Positions 1-7,421 of a DNA stretch of 64,000 nt are shown in pieces. The notes beneath the pieces were generated by a model that had not been told where the DNA came from, searched no databases, and saw nothing but the letters and a program-made list of their open reading frames with translations. The stretch is from Alcaligenaceae bacterium (GTDB taxonomy: Bacteria; Pseudomonadota; Gammaproteobacteria; Burkholderiales; Burkholderiaceae_B). A program made the translations under genes and the position numbers. Numbering within the stretch: position 1 is the first letter of the stretch; each line of letters begins with the position of its first letter. Location of the stretch: NCBI GenBank assembly GCA_013416395.1, contig JACCEP010000006.1, positions 186,001 to 250,000 on the forward strand, given 5' to 3'.

Positions 1-84
1 CCCCACGACATCGTTCCATTTAACGCCGGCAGGGGTAGGTCTAGAAAAGATCAGCTCCAGAGTTTTCCGATGTTTGGCTTTCAT
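1..84 (-). CDS. HicA-like toxin, N-terminal part (cut by window edge)
   Basis: A reading frame runs leftwards from an ATG at 84 and is open at base 1, giving 28 residues that begin MKAKHRKTLELIF and contain SRPTPAGVKW. This matches the N-terminus typical of short HicA-family mRNA interferases of type II toxin-antitoxin systems, which often begin with a KHRKTLE segment. The catalytic His lies further along and is outside the window, as would be a partner HicB. An inverted repeat just upstream could be the autoregulatory operator. The gene sits at the edge of a decayed prophage, a common place for such modules. The family call rests on a short segment only. Confidence 0.6.
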   Translation of the reverse strand, partial: MKAKHRKTLELIFSRPTPAGVKWNDVVG

Positions 85-93
85 GAGATTAAT

Positions 94-112
94 GATACTA
101 AAAAACAGTATC
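94..112. promoter_or_regulatory. Inverted repeat upstream of the HicA-like gene
   Basis: GATACT (94-99) and AGTATC (107-112) form a perfect 6-bp dyad with a 7-bp A-rich spacer, 10 bases upstream of the toxin start. Position and symmetry fit an operator for toxin-antitoxin autoregulation. This is inferred from position only. Confidence 0.35.
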
Positions 113-162
113 AATTATAAAGATTTGGTTTGGGTGCGCTTATGACATTTGAAGGGTTTTAT

Positions 163-188
163 GATCCGCTTCGGCGGGTCTGTTTTTA
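163..188 (+). terminator. UUCG hairpin with T-tract
   Basis: A 7-bp stem (163-169 with 174-180, one G-T pair) closes a TTCG tetraloop and is followed by TGTTTTTA. This is a standard intrinsic terminator shape on the plus strand. It lies just before the tape-measure fragment, so it probably ended a prophage transcript whose genes are outside the window or lost. Confidence 0.5.
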
Positions 189-197
189 GGGTCCGGT

Positions 198-743
198 ATG
201 GCACAAGAGTCTCGCTTATCCATCGTCATTGAGTCCCGAAGCGCAGAGCAACAGGCTGTTGACCTCGAAAAGGCGCTGGCTGCGCTCGATAAGGCAGGGC
301 TTCGAGTGTCAGCGACAGCGCCCAAGGTCGCCCGTGATCTAAACGAAGTCGGCAGAGCAGCGGGCAGGTCATCTGAAGAGGCCAAGCGCGCAACCGTTTC
401 GTGGCAGGGACTTGGTACCGCCCTTAAAGGGCTTGGTTTAGGCCTGTCAGTAGGTGGCCTGGTTTCTATGTACAAGTCTGTAGCGACGGACGTAGAAGCT
501 CTGAACAAGATGTCCGAGCAAATCGGTATCGCGATTGAAGATCTAGGTGCCTTGCGCTACGCAGCAGCAGATATGGCAGGCATGGCCGAGGGCCGCTTTG
601 ATATGGCATTGCGTCGGATGACGAGGCGAATCGGTGAGGCTGCTGACGGCGGCGGCCCAGCTGCTGACGCATTGAAGCGTCTGAAGTTGGAAGCACGAGA
701 GCTTGCACGGATGGATGCAGGTACGCAGTTTCGTACTCGGTAA
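198..743 (+). pseudogene. Phage tail tape-measure protein, 5' fragment
   Basis: The 181-residue product has an N-terminal coiled region (AEQQAVDLEKALAALDKAG) and a glycine-rich hydrophobic segment near residues 75-95 (GLGTALKGLGLGLSVGGLV). It then has a segment like those of lambda-type tape-measure proteins (LNKMSEQIGIAIEDLGALR, about residues 105-125). Tape-measure proteins usually exceed 600 residues and set tail length in siphophages. Here the frame stops at 743 just after DAGTQFR, at the point where the opposite strand becomes the start of an SRAP gene. It is therefore a truncated prophage relic joined to unrelated DNA. Start chosen at the ATG following TCCGGT; the ribosome-binding site is weak. 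Confidence 0.75.
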
Positions 744-829
744 TTATCCCAGCCGTGCGCGAGGGGATCCCAGCGCGTGTAATCGAAATACTGGGCCGGG
801 TCGTTGGTTTGTTTTACTCGTCCACACAT
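740..829 (-). pseudogene. SRAP (YedK/HMCES-type) gene, 5' fragment
   Basis: Reading leftwards from 829, the product starts MCGRVKQTNDPAQYF. This is the hallmark N-terminus of SOS-response-associated peptidases, whose Cys2 becomes the N-terminal residue that cross-links to abasic sites in single-stranded DNA. Similarity lasts about 30 residues (to HGWDNY). The frame then enters the antisense of the tape-measure fragment, so the remaining roughly 190 residues, including the catalytic Glu and His, are missing. It follows the upstream small gene by 3 bases, suggesting an original two-gene unit. Confidence 0.7.
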
Positions 830-832
830 AGG

Positions 833-1138
833 CTACTCCCACCGTATATGCCAGCCCTGATAGTAGCGTTGGGCCCCGATTTCTTCAAAGCCCGTAATCA
901 TCATGGCTCGTTCGCTGATGAGGGCCTGCAATTCAGGCTGCCAGAAGTCAGGAATAGGGGAGTCCATATTGGAACCGTACAGACCATGACGAACTATGGT
1001 CAGTTTCTTTACGACCCTGCGCAATGCGGGGTGCGTAGTCGCCTCCATGCGGAGCGGCCCAGGCACAGGCGGGTCGCGGTCGCGTTCATGCAGCTTTTGG
1101 CCGCGACGATGGGTACGGGTTATGGTGCAATTAAGCAT
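833..1138 (-). CDS. Hypothetical phage-type protein upstream of SRAP
   Basis: This 101-residue protein has a basic N-terminus and ends FEEIGAQRYYQGWHIRWE. The Trp/Tyr-rich C-terminal motif recalls short proteins of unknown function often found in prophages of this family; I cannot assign a function. The first ATG is only about 9 bases from a LexA-type palindrome and has no ribosome-binding site, so the Met at residue 31 (position 1048) may be the true start. The stop lies 3 bases before the SRAP fragment, so the two were probably co-transcribed. Confidence 0.5.
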   Translation of the reverse strand: MLNCTITRTHRRGQKLHERDRDPPVPGPLRMEATTHPALRRVVKKLTIVRHGLYGSNMDSPIPDFWQPELQALISERAMMITGFEEIGAQRYYQGWHIRWE

Positions 1139-1147
1139 GATTCAATG

Positions 1148-1163
1148 CTGTATTAATGTACAG
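1148..1163. promoter_or_regulatory. Candidate LexA (SOS) box
   Basis: CTGT (1148-1151), an 8-base AT-rich spacer ATTAATGT, then ACAG (1160-1163) is a perfect match to the proteobacterial LexA consensus CTGT-N8-ACAG. It lies directly upstream of the small ORF and SRAP fragment, a gene type named for its SOS association. A perfect 8-base match is expected about once in 64 kb by chance, so position is the main support. Confidence 0.6.
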
Positions 1164-1186
1164 TGTTTTTACCATACCTCAGACGT

Positions 1187-1209
1187 AAAAAAACCCGCGA
1201 CGGCAGGTT
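1187..1209 (-). terminator. Intrinsic terminator, minus strand
   Basis: Read on the minus strand, AACCTGC (1209-1203), loop, GCGGGTT (1198-1192) and a run of T form a 7-bp stem with one G-T pair and a U-tract. It would stop transcription coming from the tRNA side before the prophage remnant. Confidence 0.65.
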
Positions 1210-1250
1210 GAAACTACTGGATATGTGACGCGTCTCATATCCCGTCCCAT

Positions 1251-1282
1251 AAAAGCAAAACGCCAACCCCGAAGGATTGGCG
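1251..1282 (-). terminator. Terminator following tRNA-Asn
   Basis: CGCCAA (1282-1277 read on the minus strand) pairs with TTGGCG (1266-1261) around a TCCTTCGGGG loop. It is followed by TTTTGCTTTT, about 28 bases past the tRNA 3' end. Confidence 0.75.
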
Positions 1283-1309
1283 TAATTACTTGATACTGCT
1301 ATATATTCT

Positions 1310-1385
1310 TGGCTCCCCGACCAGGGCTCGAACCTGGGACCTGCGGATTAACAGTCCGTCGCTCTACCGACTGAGCTATCGGGGA
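1310..1385 (-). tRNA. tRNA-Asn (anticodon GTT)
   Basis: The minus strand reads TCCCCGATAGCTCAGTCGGT at the 5' end, then an anticodon loop CTGTTAA, then the T-arm GGTTCGAGCCC, an acceptor closing TCGGGGA, discriminator G and an encoded CCA. It is 76 bases with a complete cloverleaf. The 3' end faces the prophage relic at lower coordinates, the geometry expected when a tRNA gene served as the attachment site. No integrase is visible. Confidence 0.95.
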
Positions 1386-1463
1386 ATTGGAGAAGCAAGA
1401 CTATAGCAAGTATTTTGTTGCGGTGCAAGTCGACTGCCCTTGCAGCTCACACTTAGGCGTTTT

Positions 1464-2012
1464 TTAGCCGTTTCCTTCCAGTAAATCTTTCATGTCATCG
1501 GCATGTTCTTCTTCTACGGCCATGATGCCGATTAGCATGTGCTTGGTCGTTGGGTCTGTGTCACCGATGCGTTCTATCATCTGGCGGTACGACTCAATGG
1601 CCACGCGCTCAGCGATCAGGTTTGCCTTGATCATGCTCTTGATGTCGCTGCTATCGTCGTATTCAGCGTGGCTGCGATCGGTCAGGGTGGAAGGGTTGAA
1701 ATCTGGTTCGCCATTTAACTGCACGATACGTTCGGCGATCAGGTCGGCATGATCCGCCTCTTGTTGTGCGTGCTCGAGAAACTCGGCCTTGATAGGCTCA
1801 TTGAAAATTCCCGTTGCTGTGTAGTAGTGGCGCTTGTAGCGCATCACACAGACCAGCTCGGTTGCCAAAGCGGCGTTAAGCATGTCAATGATTTCCTGGC
1901 GGTTTCCCTGGTACCCGGAAGGAACCGCGCCATTATCCAGATTGCGAGCACCTTCTCGTATGGCTTTGACGTCGATTGGGTCATGGTGTTTGGCGGGCTG
2001 TTTTGTGCTCAT
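1464..2012 (-). CDS. Ferritin-like / bacterioferritin-type protein
   Basis: The 182-residue product has the four-helix ferritin fold pattern: an acidic-histidine helix near residues 78-92 (EHAQQEADHAD), a Glu-rich helix near 135-145 (NLIAERVAIESY) and a final AVEEEHADD at about 166-174. These Glu and His residues are the usual di-iron ligands. It is likely a cytoplasmic iron-storage or DNA-protecting protein of the Dps/bacterioferritin superfamily, annotated as bacterioferritin in relatives. It lacks the Met haem ligand context needed to call a classical bacterioferritin. It stands alone between tRNA-Asn and the efflux operon, with two hairpins upstream. Confidence 0.8.
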   Translation of the reverse strand: MSTKQPAKHHDPIDVKAIREGARNLDNGAVPSGYQGNRQEIIDMLNAALATELVCVMRYKRHYYTATGIFNEPIKAEFLEHAQQEADHADLIAERIVQLNGEPDFNPSTLTDRSHAEYDDSSDIKSMIKANLIAERVAIESYRQMIERIGDTDPTTKHMLIGIMAVEEEHADDMKDLLEGNG

Positions 2013-2047
2013 GATTGTCCTTTTCTTTGGTTAATACAGATACCACT

Positions 2048-2082
2048 AGGCAAAGCAGCGCTTTGCCTTGAGGAAAGCCTCA
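2048..2082. other. Two adjacent hairpins between emrB and the ferritin gene
   Basis: AGGCAAAGC (2048-2056) and GCTTTGCCT (2060-2068) form a perfect 9-bp stem with a 3-base loop. TGAGG AAAG CCTCA follows at 2069-2082. There is no U-tract on either side, so a simple terminator is unlikely. They could slow the upstream efflux transcript or act in the 5' leader of the ferritin mRNA. Confidence 0.4.
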
Positions 2083-2125
2083 GCAATAATCATGCCTGAG
2101 TTAACCGAGGGGCGATAGCTTTTAC

Positions 2126-3736
2126 TTAATGAGCACCCGCACCTGCGCTGTTGGAGGCCGAAGTATGAGATTTCTTGGCCACCCAGATGAGGGCAATGAG
2201 GAATAGAAACAGTATGCCAGAGGCATAGAAAATGTCGGTGGCCGACATGGTGTATGCCTGTTGGTTAATGATCTGGTCAACAATGAGCGCAGACTGCTGC
2301 GACCCGATTCCACCGTTGTGCAGCCCATGCATAAGGGCGTCGAAGGCAGGCTCGCCCGGGCGCGCAAGTTCGGTCAATTGCGCATGGTGGAGTACGGCCC
2401 GGTCTTCCCACAGGGTAGTGGTAATAGAGGTTCCAAATGCCCCCATGAGCAGTCGGGCAAAATTCGACAGCCCTGCAGCGGCCGGAATACTGCTGGGTTC
2501 CAGGCTTGTCAGCGTGAGGGTTGTCAGCGGTATGAAGAACGTTGCCATGGCTGCGCCCTGAATAAACGTTGGCAGCATAATGGTGTAAAGATCGGCTTCG
2601 GTGTTGAAGTTGGATCGCATGAAGCTGATCAGGGAGAACACCAGGAAGGCAAACGTGGCAATTATGCGCGGGTCATGTTTGGCCAGCAGTTTGCCGACGA
2701 TGGGCGAGATGATGATGGCGAGTATGCCGACCGGCGCTGATGCAATGCCTGCATACGTGGCCGTATAGCCCATAAAGTTTTGCATCCATAGCGGCAGCAG
2801 AACCACGGTGCCGAAAAACACCCCATAGCCGATAGACGTGGTAATGACGCCAACCGTAAAGTTGCGGTTCAAGAACAGTTTGAGTTCGACTACGGGGTGA
2901 TGGGCTGTCAGTTCCCAGATCACAAAGTAGACGAAAGCCACGACTGCCACGATCGCCAGCAGAACAATCTGGGAGCTGCTGAACCAGTCAAGCTCTTTGC
3001 CCCGATCAAGCATGATTTGCAGCGCCCCTACCCATATCACCAGTAAGGCCAGGCCTATGGTGTCAATAGGTAGTTTCGTCTTGGGCGAATCGCGAAGCTT
3101 GTAGATTTGCCACGAGGCCCAACCGGCCAGCAGGCCTACCGGCACGTTGATATAGAAAATCCATGGCCAACTGTAGTTGTCGGAGATCCAGCCGCCCAGT
3201 AACGGGCCGGCAACCGGCCCCACAAGAATCGTCATGGACCACAGCGCCAAGGCCATCCCCGCCTTGGCCTTGGGGTAGGACCCCAGCATCAGTGATTGTG
3301 AAAGCGGGATCATGGGCCCGGCCACAGCGCCTTGCAGTACGCGAAAGGCCACCAGGGACTCAAAAGACCAAGCAAAGCCGCACAGCCATGACGAGACGAC
3401 AAACAGCAGTACAGACAAAACAAACAGCCGGACCTGCCCGAAGCGCTGTGTTAACCAGCCTGTCAGAGGCACCGTGATCGCATTGGCGACTGCAAACGAG
3501 GTGATTACCCATGTGCCCTGTGTGGAACTTACGCCCAGGGTGCCCGCGATGGTCGGAATAGACACGTTGGCGATCGACGAGTCGAGCACATTCATGAACA
3601 CGGCGGCCGACAACGCAATGGTGCCGTACACACGTGCCCGTCCTTCTAGCGGAGGGTATGACGCCTGCGGTGCCGGACGCACGGGTGCAGCAGGCGGAGC
3701 TGGCATGGTCTCAGCCTGTAACTCAGTCGTTGCCAT
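2126..3736 (-). CDS. emrB: DHA2-family drug:H+ antiporter (EmrB-like)
   Basis: This 536-residue major-facilitator protein has about 14 hydrophobic segments, the DHA2 (QacA/EmrB) layout. The first helix carries NVLDSSIANVSIPTI and the antiporter motif C region reads VGPVAGPLLGGW near residue 175, both typical of EmrB. With EmrA and an outer-membrane channel it forms a tripartite pump that expels hydrophobic or weak-acid compounds using the proton gradient. Its start overlaps the end of the emrA-like gene by 14 bases, so translation is coupled. It is the last gene of the MarR-controlled operon. Confidence 0.92.
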   Translation of the reverse strand: MATTELQAETMPAPPAAPVRPAPQASYPPLEGRARVYGTIALSAAVFMNVLDSSIANVSIPTIAGTLGVSSTQGTWVITSFAVANAITVPLTGWLTQRFGQVRLFVLSVLLFVVSSWLCGFAWSFESLVAFRVLQGAVAGPMIPLSQSLMLGSYPKAKAGMALALWSMTILVGPVAGPLLGGWISDNYSWPWIFYINVPVGLLAGWASWQIYKLRDSPKTKLPIDTIGLALLVIWVGALQIMLDRGKELDWFSSSQIVLLAIVAVVAFVYFVIWELTAHHPVVELKLFLNRNFTVGVITTSIGYGVFFGTVVLLPLWMQNFMGYTATYAGIASAPVGILAIIISPIVGKLLAKHDPRIIATFAFLVFSLISFMRSNFNTEADLYTIMLPTFIQGAAMATFFIPLTTLTLTSLEPSSIPAAAGLSNFARLLMGAFGTSITTTLWEDRAVLHHAQLTELARPGEPAFDALMHGLHNGGIGSQQSALIVDQIINQQAYTMSATDIFYASGILFLFLIALIWVAKKSHTSASNSAGAGAH

Positions 3737-4970
3737 GAGTTTTTGCCTGAGATGCGTTGCCGTCTATGGCGGAAACCAGGGCGGAGTTTGAGTTTTCAGC
3801 AACAATGCGCGCAATCAGCGCATCAGCTTGCTTGCTGGCATTACCGTAAACGTCGGTACTCAGACCAAGGTTGGCGGTAGCAACAGCTGCTTCTTGCTGG
3901 GGTTTGTCCAGTTTGACTTTTACCTGCATTGACAGACCGACGCGCAAGGGGTGGTCGGCGAGTTCTTTGGGATCAAGGCTGATGCGCACGGGGACGCGCT
4001 GTACTACTTTGATCCAGTTGCCGCTGGCATTTTGTGCTGGTAGCAGGGCAAAAGCGGCTCCGGTGCCTGCCCCCAGCCCTTGGATCTTGCCGTGGTATGT
4101 AACGCTGTCGCCATATACGTCGGCCGTGAGCGTGGCATTTTGGCCCGCTTTCATCTGCCTGAGCTGGCTTTCTTTGAAATTGGCCTCTACCCATAAATGA
4201 TCCAGCGGCACAACCGTCATGATAGGCGTGCCGGGCGCAACATGTTGACCTAACTGGGTATGGCGCTGTGCAACCATGCCAGTAACGGGAGAGGGGATGC
4301 TTGTGCGTGATTGTTCAAGCACCGCCTGACGCAGTTTGTCTTCGGCCATCAATACGTCTGGGTGGCGCTCTACGGTGGTGTTGGCGGTAAGGGCTTCGTT
4401 GGTGGCCAGTGTGGCTTTTGATGCAGCAAGGGCGGCACGTGCTTGTGCCAGCCCTGATTCGGCCGCCTTGAGGGCGGTGCGGGCATGAAGAATCTCTTCA
4501 CCACTGACCCCACCTGATTTGGCAAGACTCTGGCGTCGATTTAGATCGCTGCGCGCCTTTTCGAGATCAGCGGTTGCGCGTTCGATATTGGCCTGGCGCA
4601 TGGCAATATCGGCTTCGAGCGCATCATTTTGAACAAAAATAGTGCGCGTGCGACGTATCGCCTGCGCCAGCGCAGCTTCTGCCTGGCTTTGGGCGATTTT
4701 GGTGTCACTGGGGTCGAGCTGAATGACGCGTTCGCCCTGTTTGACCAGTTGTGTTTCGTCGGCGTTGATGGCGATGACGGTTCCGGGTATTTCAGACGTA
4801 AGCTGCACAAGGTTGCCGTGTACATAAGCGTTGTCGGTTGACTCATAGTGCGCGCTGACCAGCAACCACCATATACCCCAAGCAATACCCAGAATGAGAA
4901 AGGTTACGGTCACAATAATAAGCAGAGGTTTGCGGGCTGCTTTTGGTGCTGTTTTCGGTGCTGCAGACAT
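3723..4970 (-). CDS. emrA: HlyD-family membrane-fusion subunit (EmrA-like)
   Basis: The 415-residue product has one N-terminal transmembrane helix (about residues 16-38), then YESTDNAYVHGNLVQ, the EmrA signature that opens the lipoyl domain. A long periplasmic alpha-hairpin covers about 95-215, rich in Ala/Glu/Arg. The second half-lipoyl and barrel parts follow (VTGMVAQRHTQLGQHV). It bridges the inner-membrane antiporter and the outer-membrane channel. It starts 17 bases after the outer-membrane gene and overlaps emrB. Confidence 0.92.
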   Translation of the reverse strand: MSAAPKTAPKAARKPLLIIVTVTFLILGIAWGIWWLLVSAHYESTDNAYVHGNLVQLTSEIPGTVIAINADETQLVKQGERVIQLDPSDTKIAQSQAEAALAQAIRRTRTIFVQNDALEADIAMRQANIERATADLEKARSDLNRRQSLAKSGGVSGEEILHARTALKAAESGLAQARAALAASKATLATNEALTANTTVERHPDVLMAEDKLRQAVLEQSRTSIPSPVTGMVAQRHTQLGQHVAPGTPIMTVVPLDHLWVEANFKESQLRQMKAGQNATLTADVYGDSVTYHGKIQGLGAGTGAAFALLPAQNASGNWIKVVQRVPVRISLDPKELADHPLRVGLSMQVKVKLDKPQQEAAVATANLGLSTDVYGNASKQADALIARIVAENSNSALVSAIDGNASQAKTHGND

Positions 4971-4987
4971 AATTGGATCTCTTGAAA

Positions 4988-6481
4988 TCAGTGTGTCAGG
5001 GTATTGGTGACGGTATTGGCTGGGCTGCCGGCATTGGCTGGCGCAGTGGTCGGGGCGTGGAATGGCGTTGCGGCGTCTGCTGAGTTTGTAGCTGCCGTGG
5101 CGCCGTAACCGCCGCCCAATGCGGTGGCCAGCTGGGCGTCAAGCTTGTATGCACGCGCCCTTAGGTCGGTGGTCAGAATGGATTGCTTTTGCATTTCGTT
5201 TTGAGCCAGCAAAACCTGCACAAAGTTGCCCAGCCCAGATTTGTAACGGCTGACGGCAATGTCATAGGCCTGAGAAATGGCTTTCAGGCTTGCTTCCTGG
5301 TCTACGGTTTGTTGCTGCAGTGCCTTGATCGATGTTGTGGCGTCTGCCACTTCACGCACGGCAGTCAACAGCGTTTGGTTGTAATTGGCAATGGCCAGAT
5401 TGCGCTCTGCCTGCGTGGTGTCAAGCTGGGCATTGAGGGCACCCCCATGAAATATGGGTAGTGATATTGCGGGCCCTATGCCATAGATTTTGCTGCCACC
5501 CTCAAGCAGGTTGGCTAAACCGAGCGACATAAACCCGGCGAATGCGGTCAGGTTTACATTGGGGTAAAACTCGGCACGCGCAGCTTTAACCTGGCTGGAG
5601 GCTGCTTCGACGCGCAGACGTGCCGCGACAAGATCAGGGCGCCGACCCAGTAGTTCTAGCGGTATGGTTTCAGGCAGGCGCGTAGGCGCGTGCGCCAGCG
5701 AGGCAGGCTTGATTTGCGCGCCGCGTTCAGGGCCAGCAGCGGCGAGCGCGGCCAATTGATTGCGCAGCAAGTCAGCATTGGTGGTGGCCTGGTTGAGCTG
5801 CACTCTGGCAGCAGACACGGCCGATTCGGCCTGTTTGACCTCAACAGCGGTATCCAGACCGGCACTGACACGCTGAGTGGTGATGCTAAGCACATTGTTT
5901 TGTTGCTTGACGATGTCGGTAAGCACCTTGGCCTGCGTTAGCGCATTTTGCAGATTGAAATAGCTTTGCACGACGCTACTGGTGATGGCATTGCGTGCCA
6001 CCTGCAAATCAGCTTGCGATGCCTGGCGGTCAGAGACGGCGGCTGCGTAGTGCGCACGGTTGCGGCCCCACAGGTCAAGGTCGAAGCTGGCGTTAAGCCG
6101 CAGGTTGGTATCAGTAATCATGGCGCCGCCATAGGGTGGCGGGTAAATGTAATTGGCTGAGTACCGTTCACGCGTCAGGTTGTAACCAGCATCGAGCTGG
6201 GGCAACTGCACGGCGTGGGCTCCGCGTACCGCCGCGTTGGCCATGCCTAACCGCGCGTGGGCAGCATCAAGCGAGGGGTTGTCTGCCAGTGCCTGAGCGA
6301 TCAGTTTATTTAGCTGAGGGTCTTGGTAGCGGAGCCACCATTGCTCTGAAGGCCATGTAATGACGCTGTCGTTCAGCCCCAGCTGTTGTCCATTTAAAGG
6401 CTTGTGCGTGGGCTCGCCAGGAACAATGGCAGCACACCCCGCAAGCGTGGCAGTGAGAAGCAGGGGAAGAAGTAATTTCAT
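4988..6481 (-). CDS. Outer-membrane efflux lipoprotein (NodT/OprM family)
   Basis: Starting at 6481 the product is 497 residues with a lipoprotein signal peptide MKLLLPLLLTATLAGC, whose lipobox LAGC gives a mature N-terminal Cys. The rest shows the TolC-like repeat of two efflux domains with long Ala/Gln-rich helices and motifs such as SFDLDLWGRNR and RRPDLVAARLR, typical of RND and EmrAB outer-membrane factors. A longer frame from a TTG at 6571 would add 30 residues, but that codon lies in the MarR operator and around +1, so it is rejected. First gene of the efflux operon; Shine-Dalgarno weak. Confidence 0.92.
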   Translation of the reverse strand: MKLLLPLLLTATLAGCAAIVPGEPTHKPLNGQQLGLNDSVITWPSEQWWLRYQDPQLNKLIAQALADNPSLDAAHARLGMANAAVRGAHAVQLPQLDAGYNLTRERYSANYIYPPPYGGAMITDTNLRLNASFDLDLWGRNRAHYAAAVSDRQASQADLQVARNAITSSVVQSYFNLQNALTQAKVLTDIVKQQNNVLSITTQRVSAGLDTAVEVKQAESAVSAARVQLNQATTNADLLRNQLAALAAAGPERGAQIKPASLAHAPTRLPETIPLELLGRRPDLVAARLRVEAASSQVKAARAEFYPNVNLTAFAGFMSLGLANLLEGGSKIYGIGPAISLPIFHGGALNAQLDTTQAERNLAIANYNQTLLTAVREVADATTSIKALQQQTVDQEASLKAISQAYDIAVSRYKSGLGNFVQVLLAQNEMQKQSILTTDLRARAYKLDAQLATALGGGYGATAATNSADAATPFHAPTTAPANAGSPANTVTNTLTH

Positions 6482-6544
6482 GGGTAAGGAGTAAGTTAAG
6501 ACGCTTAAGACGCTGCCGAGAAGCTGACAGAAAGCTGAATATAG

Positions 6545-6605
6545 TTGCCTAGTAAATAACTGCCTAGGCAATTAAATTATAGTAAAATGATGTTTGCACT
6601 GACAA
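6545..6605 (-). promoter_or_regulatory. Efflux operon promoter with MarR-type operator
   Basis: On the minus strand TTGTCA (6605-6600), an 18-bp spacer and TATAAT (6581-6576) make a near-consensus sigma-70 promoter with start near 6569. A perfect palindrome TGCCTAGGCA (6561-6570) sits over the start, and a half-site TTGCCTAG at 6545-6552 lies just downstream. The same TGCCTA element recurs in front of the marR gene, which supports direct repression by that MarR protein. Confidence 0.8.
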
Positions 6606-6672
6606 GTCGACAGTGCGTTTTTTTTGTTACCAGATCGCGCAGTGAGTGTGTCTATTCATGATCTGAACGACA

Positions 6673-7203
6673 TCAATCTGTTTCGTCGGGGTTTTGCCCG
6701 TTTAACAGCATACGGTTCAAAAAGCCGACCAGCTGCTCGACTTCATCTTTGTTGAAACCCTGCAAATGCTCGTTAAGTGTGTCGGCAAGGGCGGCAGGAA
6801 TCTGCTCTGTGGCTTGCATGCCCTGGTCGGTCAGCTCAAGCCTGACGACGCGTCTGTCTTCTACGCAATGGCTGCGGGTAATTAAATTTTTTGCCTGCAG
6901 CCTGTCGAGCGTGCGCGTCATGGCACCGGTGTCGATATGGGCGAGGCGGGCCAGCTCTGCTGGCGTGTCAACATTGCGGTATCTGATCAACGCCAAGGGG
7001 CGCCATTGCATGGCGGTAAGGCCCAGCGGCGTTACCTTACGGTCTATCATGCGGTTAAATGATGTGTGCAGAAGCTTGATCAGATAGCCGACATTGTCGT
7101 CAGCAGTAATACATGCCGCCGTGGCCTGATAAATACCTTGCTTGGTGTGCCTTGGCTCTTTTTTGACAGAAGTGCCGCAGGCGGGGATATTGGATGGAGT
7201 CAT
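6673..7203 (-). CDS. MarR-family repressor of the efflux operon
   Basis: The 176-residue winged-helix protein has the MarR core at about residues 45-165. The recognition helix region includes ARLAHIDTGAMTRTLDRL and the wing includes RSHCVEDRRVVRLELTDQG. A roughly 35-residue N-terminal tail precedes it. Proteins of this type (EmrR/MprA) usually release DNA on binding phenolic or hydrophobic pump substrates. It lies upstream of the efflux genes with 190 bases between and has its own TGCCTA operator, so autorepression plus repression of the pump is likely. Confidence 0.88.
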   Translation of the reverse strand: MTPSNIPACGTSVKKEPRHTKQGIYQATAACITADDNVGYLIKLLHTSFNRMIDRKVTPLGLTAMQWRPLALIRYRNVDTPAELARLAHIDTGAMTRTLDRLQAKNLITRSHCVEDRRVVRLELTDQGMQATEQIPAALADTLNEHLQGFNKDEVEQLVGFLNRMLLNGQNPDETD

Positions 7204-7225
7204 GAAGAAATTGTACTCTTACATA

Positions 7226-7250
7226 ACTGCCTAAGCAATTACTGCCTATA
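7226..7250. promoter_or_regulatory. MarR operator upstream of marR
   Basis: ACTGCCTAAGCAATT followed by ACTGCCTATA carries two copies of the TGCCTA half-site (7228-7233 and 7243-7248), the first in an imperfect palindrome. The element matches the operator at 6561-6570. It lies about 25-45 bases upstream of the marR start. Confidence 0.7.
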
Positions 7251-7421
7251 TGTATTTTTGGACGTAGTGCAGAAGTTCAGGCAAAATTGGCGAGTAGTTT
7301 GACGCTACAACCCTCCCGTGTACAGTGCAGCTCAACCAGGCCACCGCCACGGCTGGCTTGATGCGCAATCTCTTCTTAAACTTGCCGGACTCGTTCGGTT
7401 TATTAATCTTTTGTAGCTTTC

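Noticed and set aside
755-1156. 133-residue plus-strand frame over the small ORF and SRAP fragment
   Set aside because: The opposite strand carries the SRAP N-terminus MCGR and a LexA box; the plus frame has no similarity I know.
6482-6571. TTG-started extension of the outer-membrane efflux gene
   Set aside because: The start codon is in the operator and at the transcription start, and the extension would bury the lipoprotein signal.
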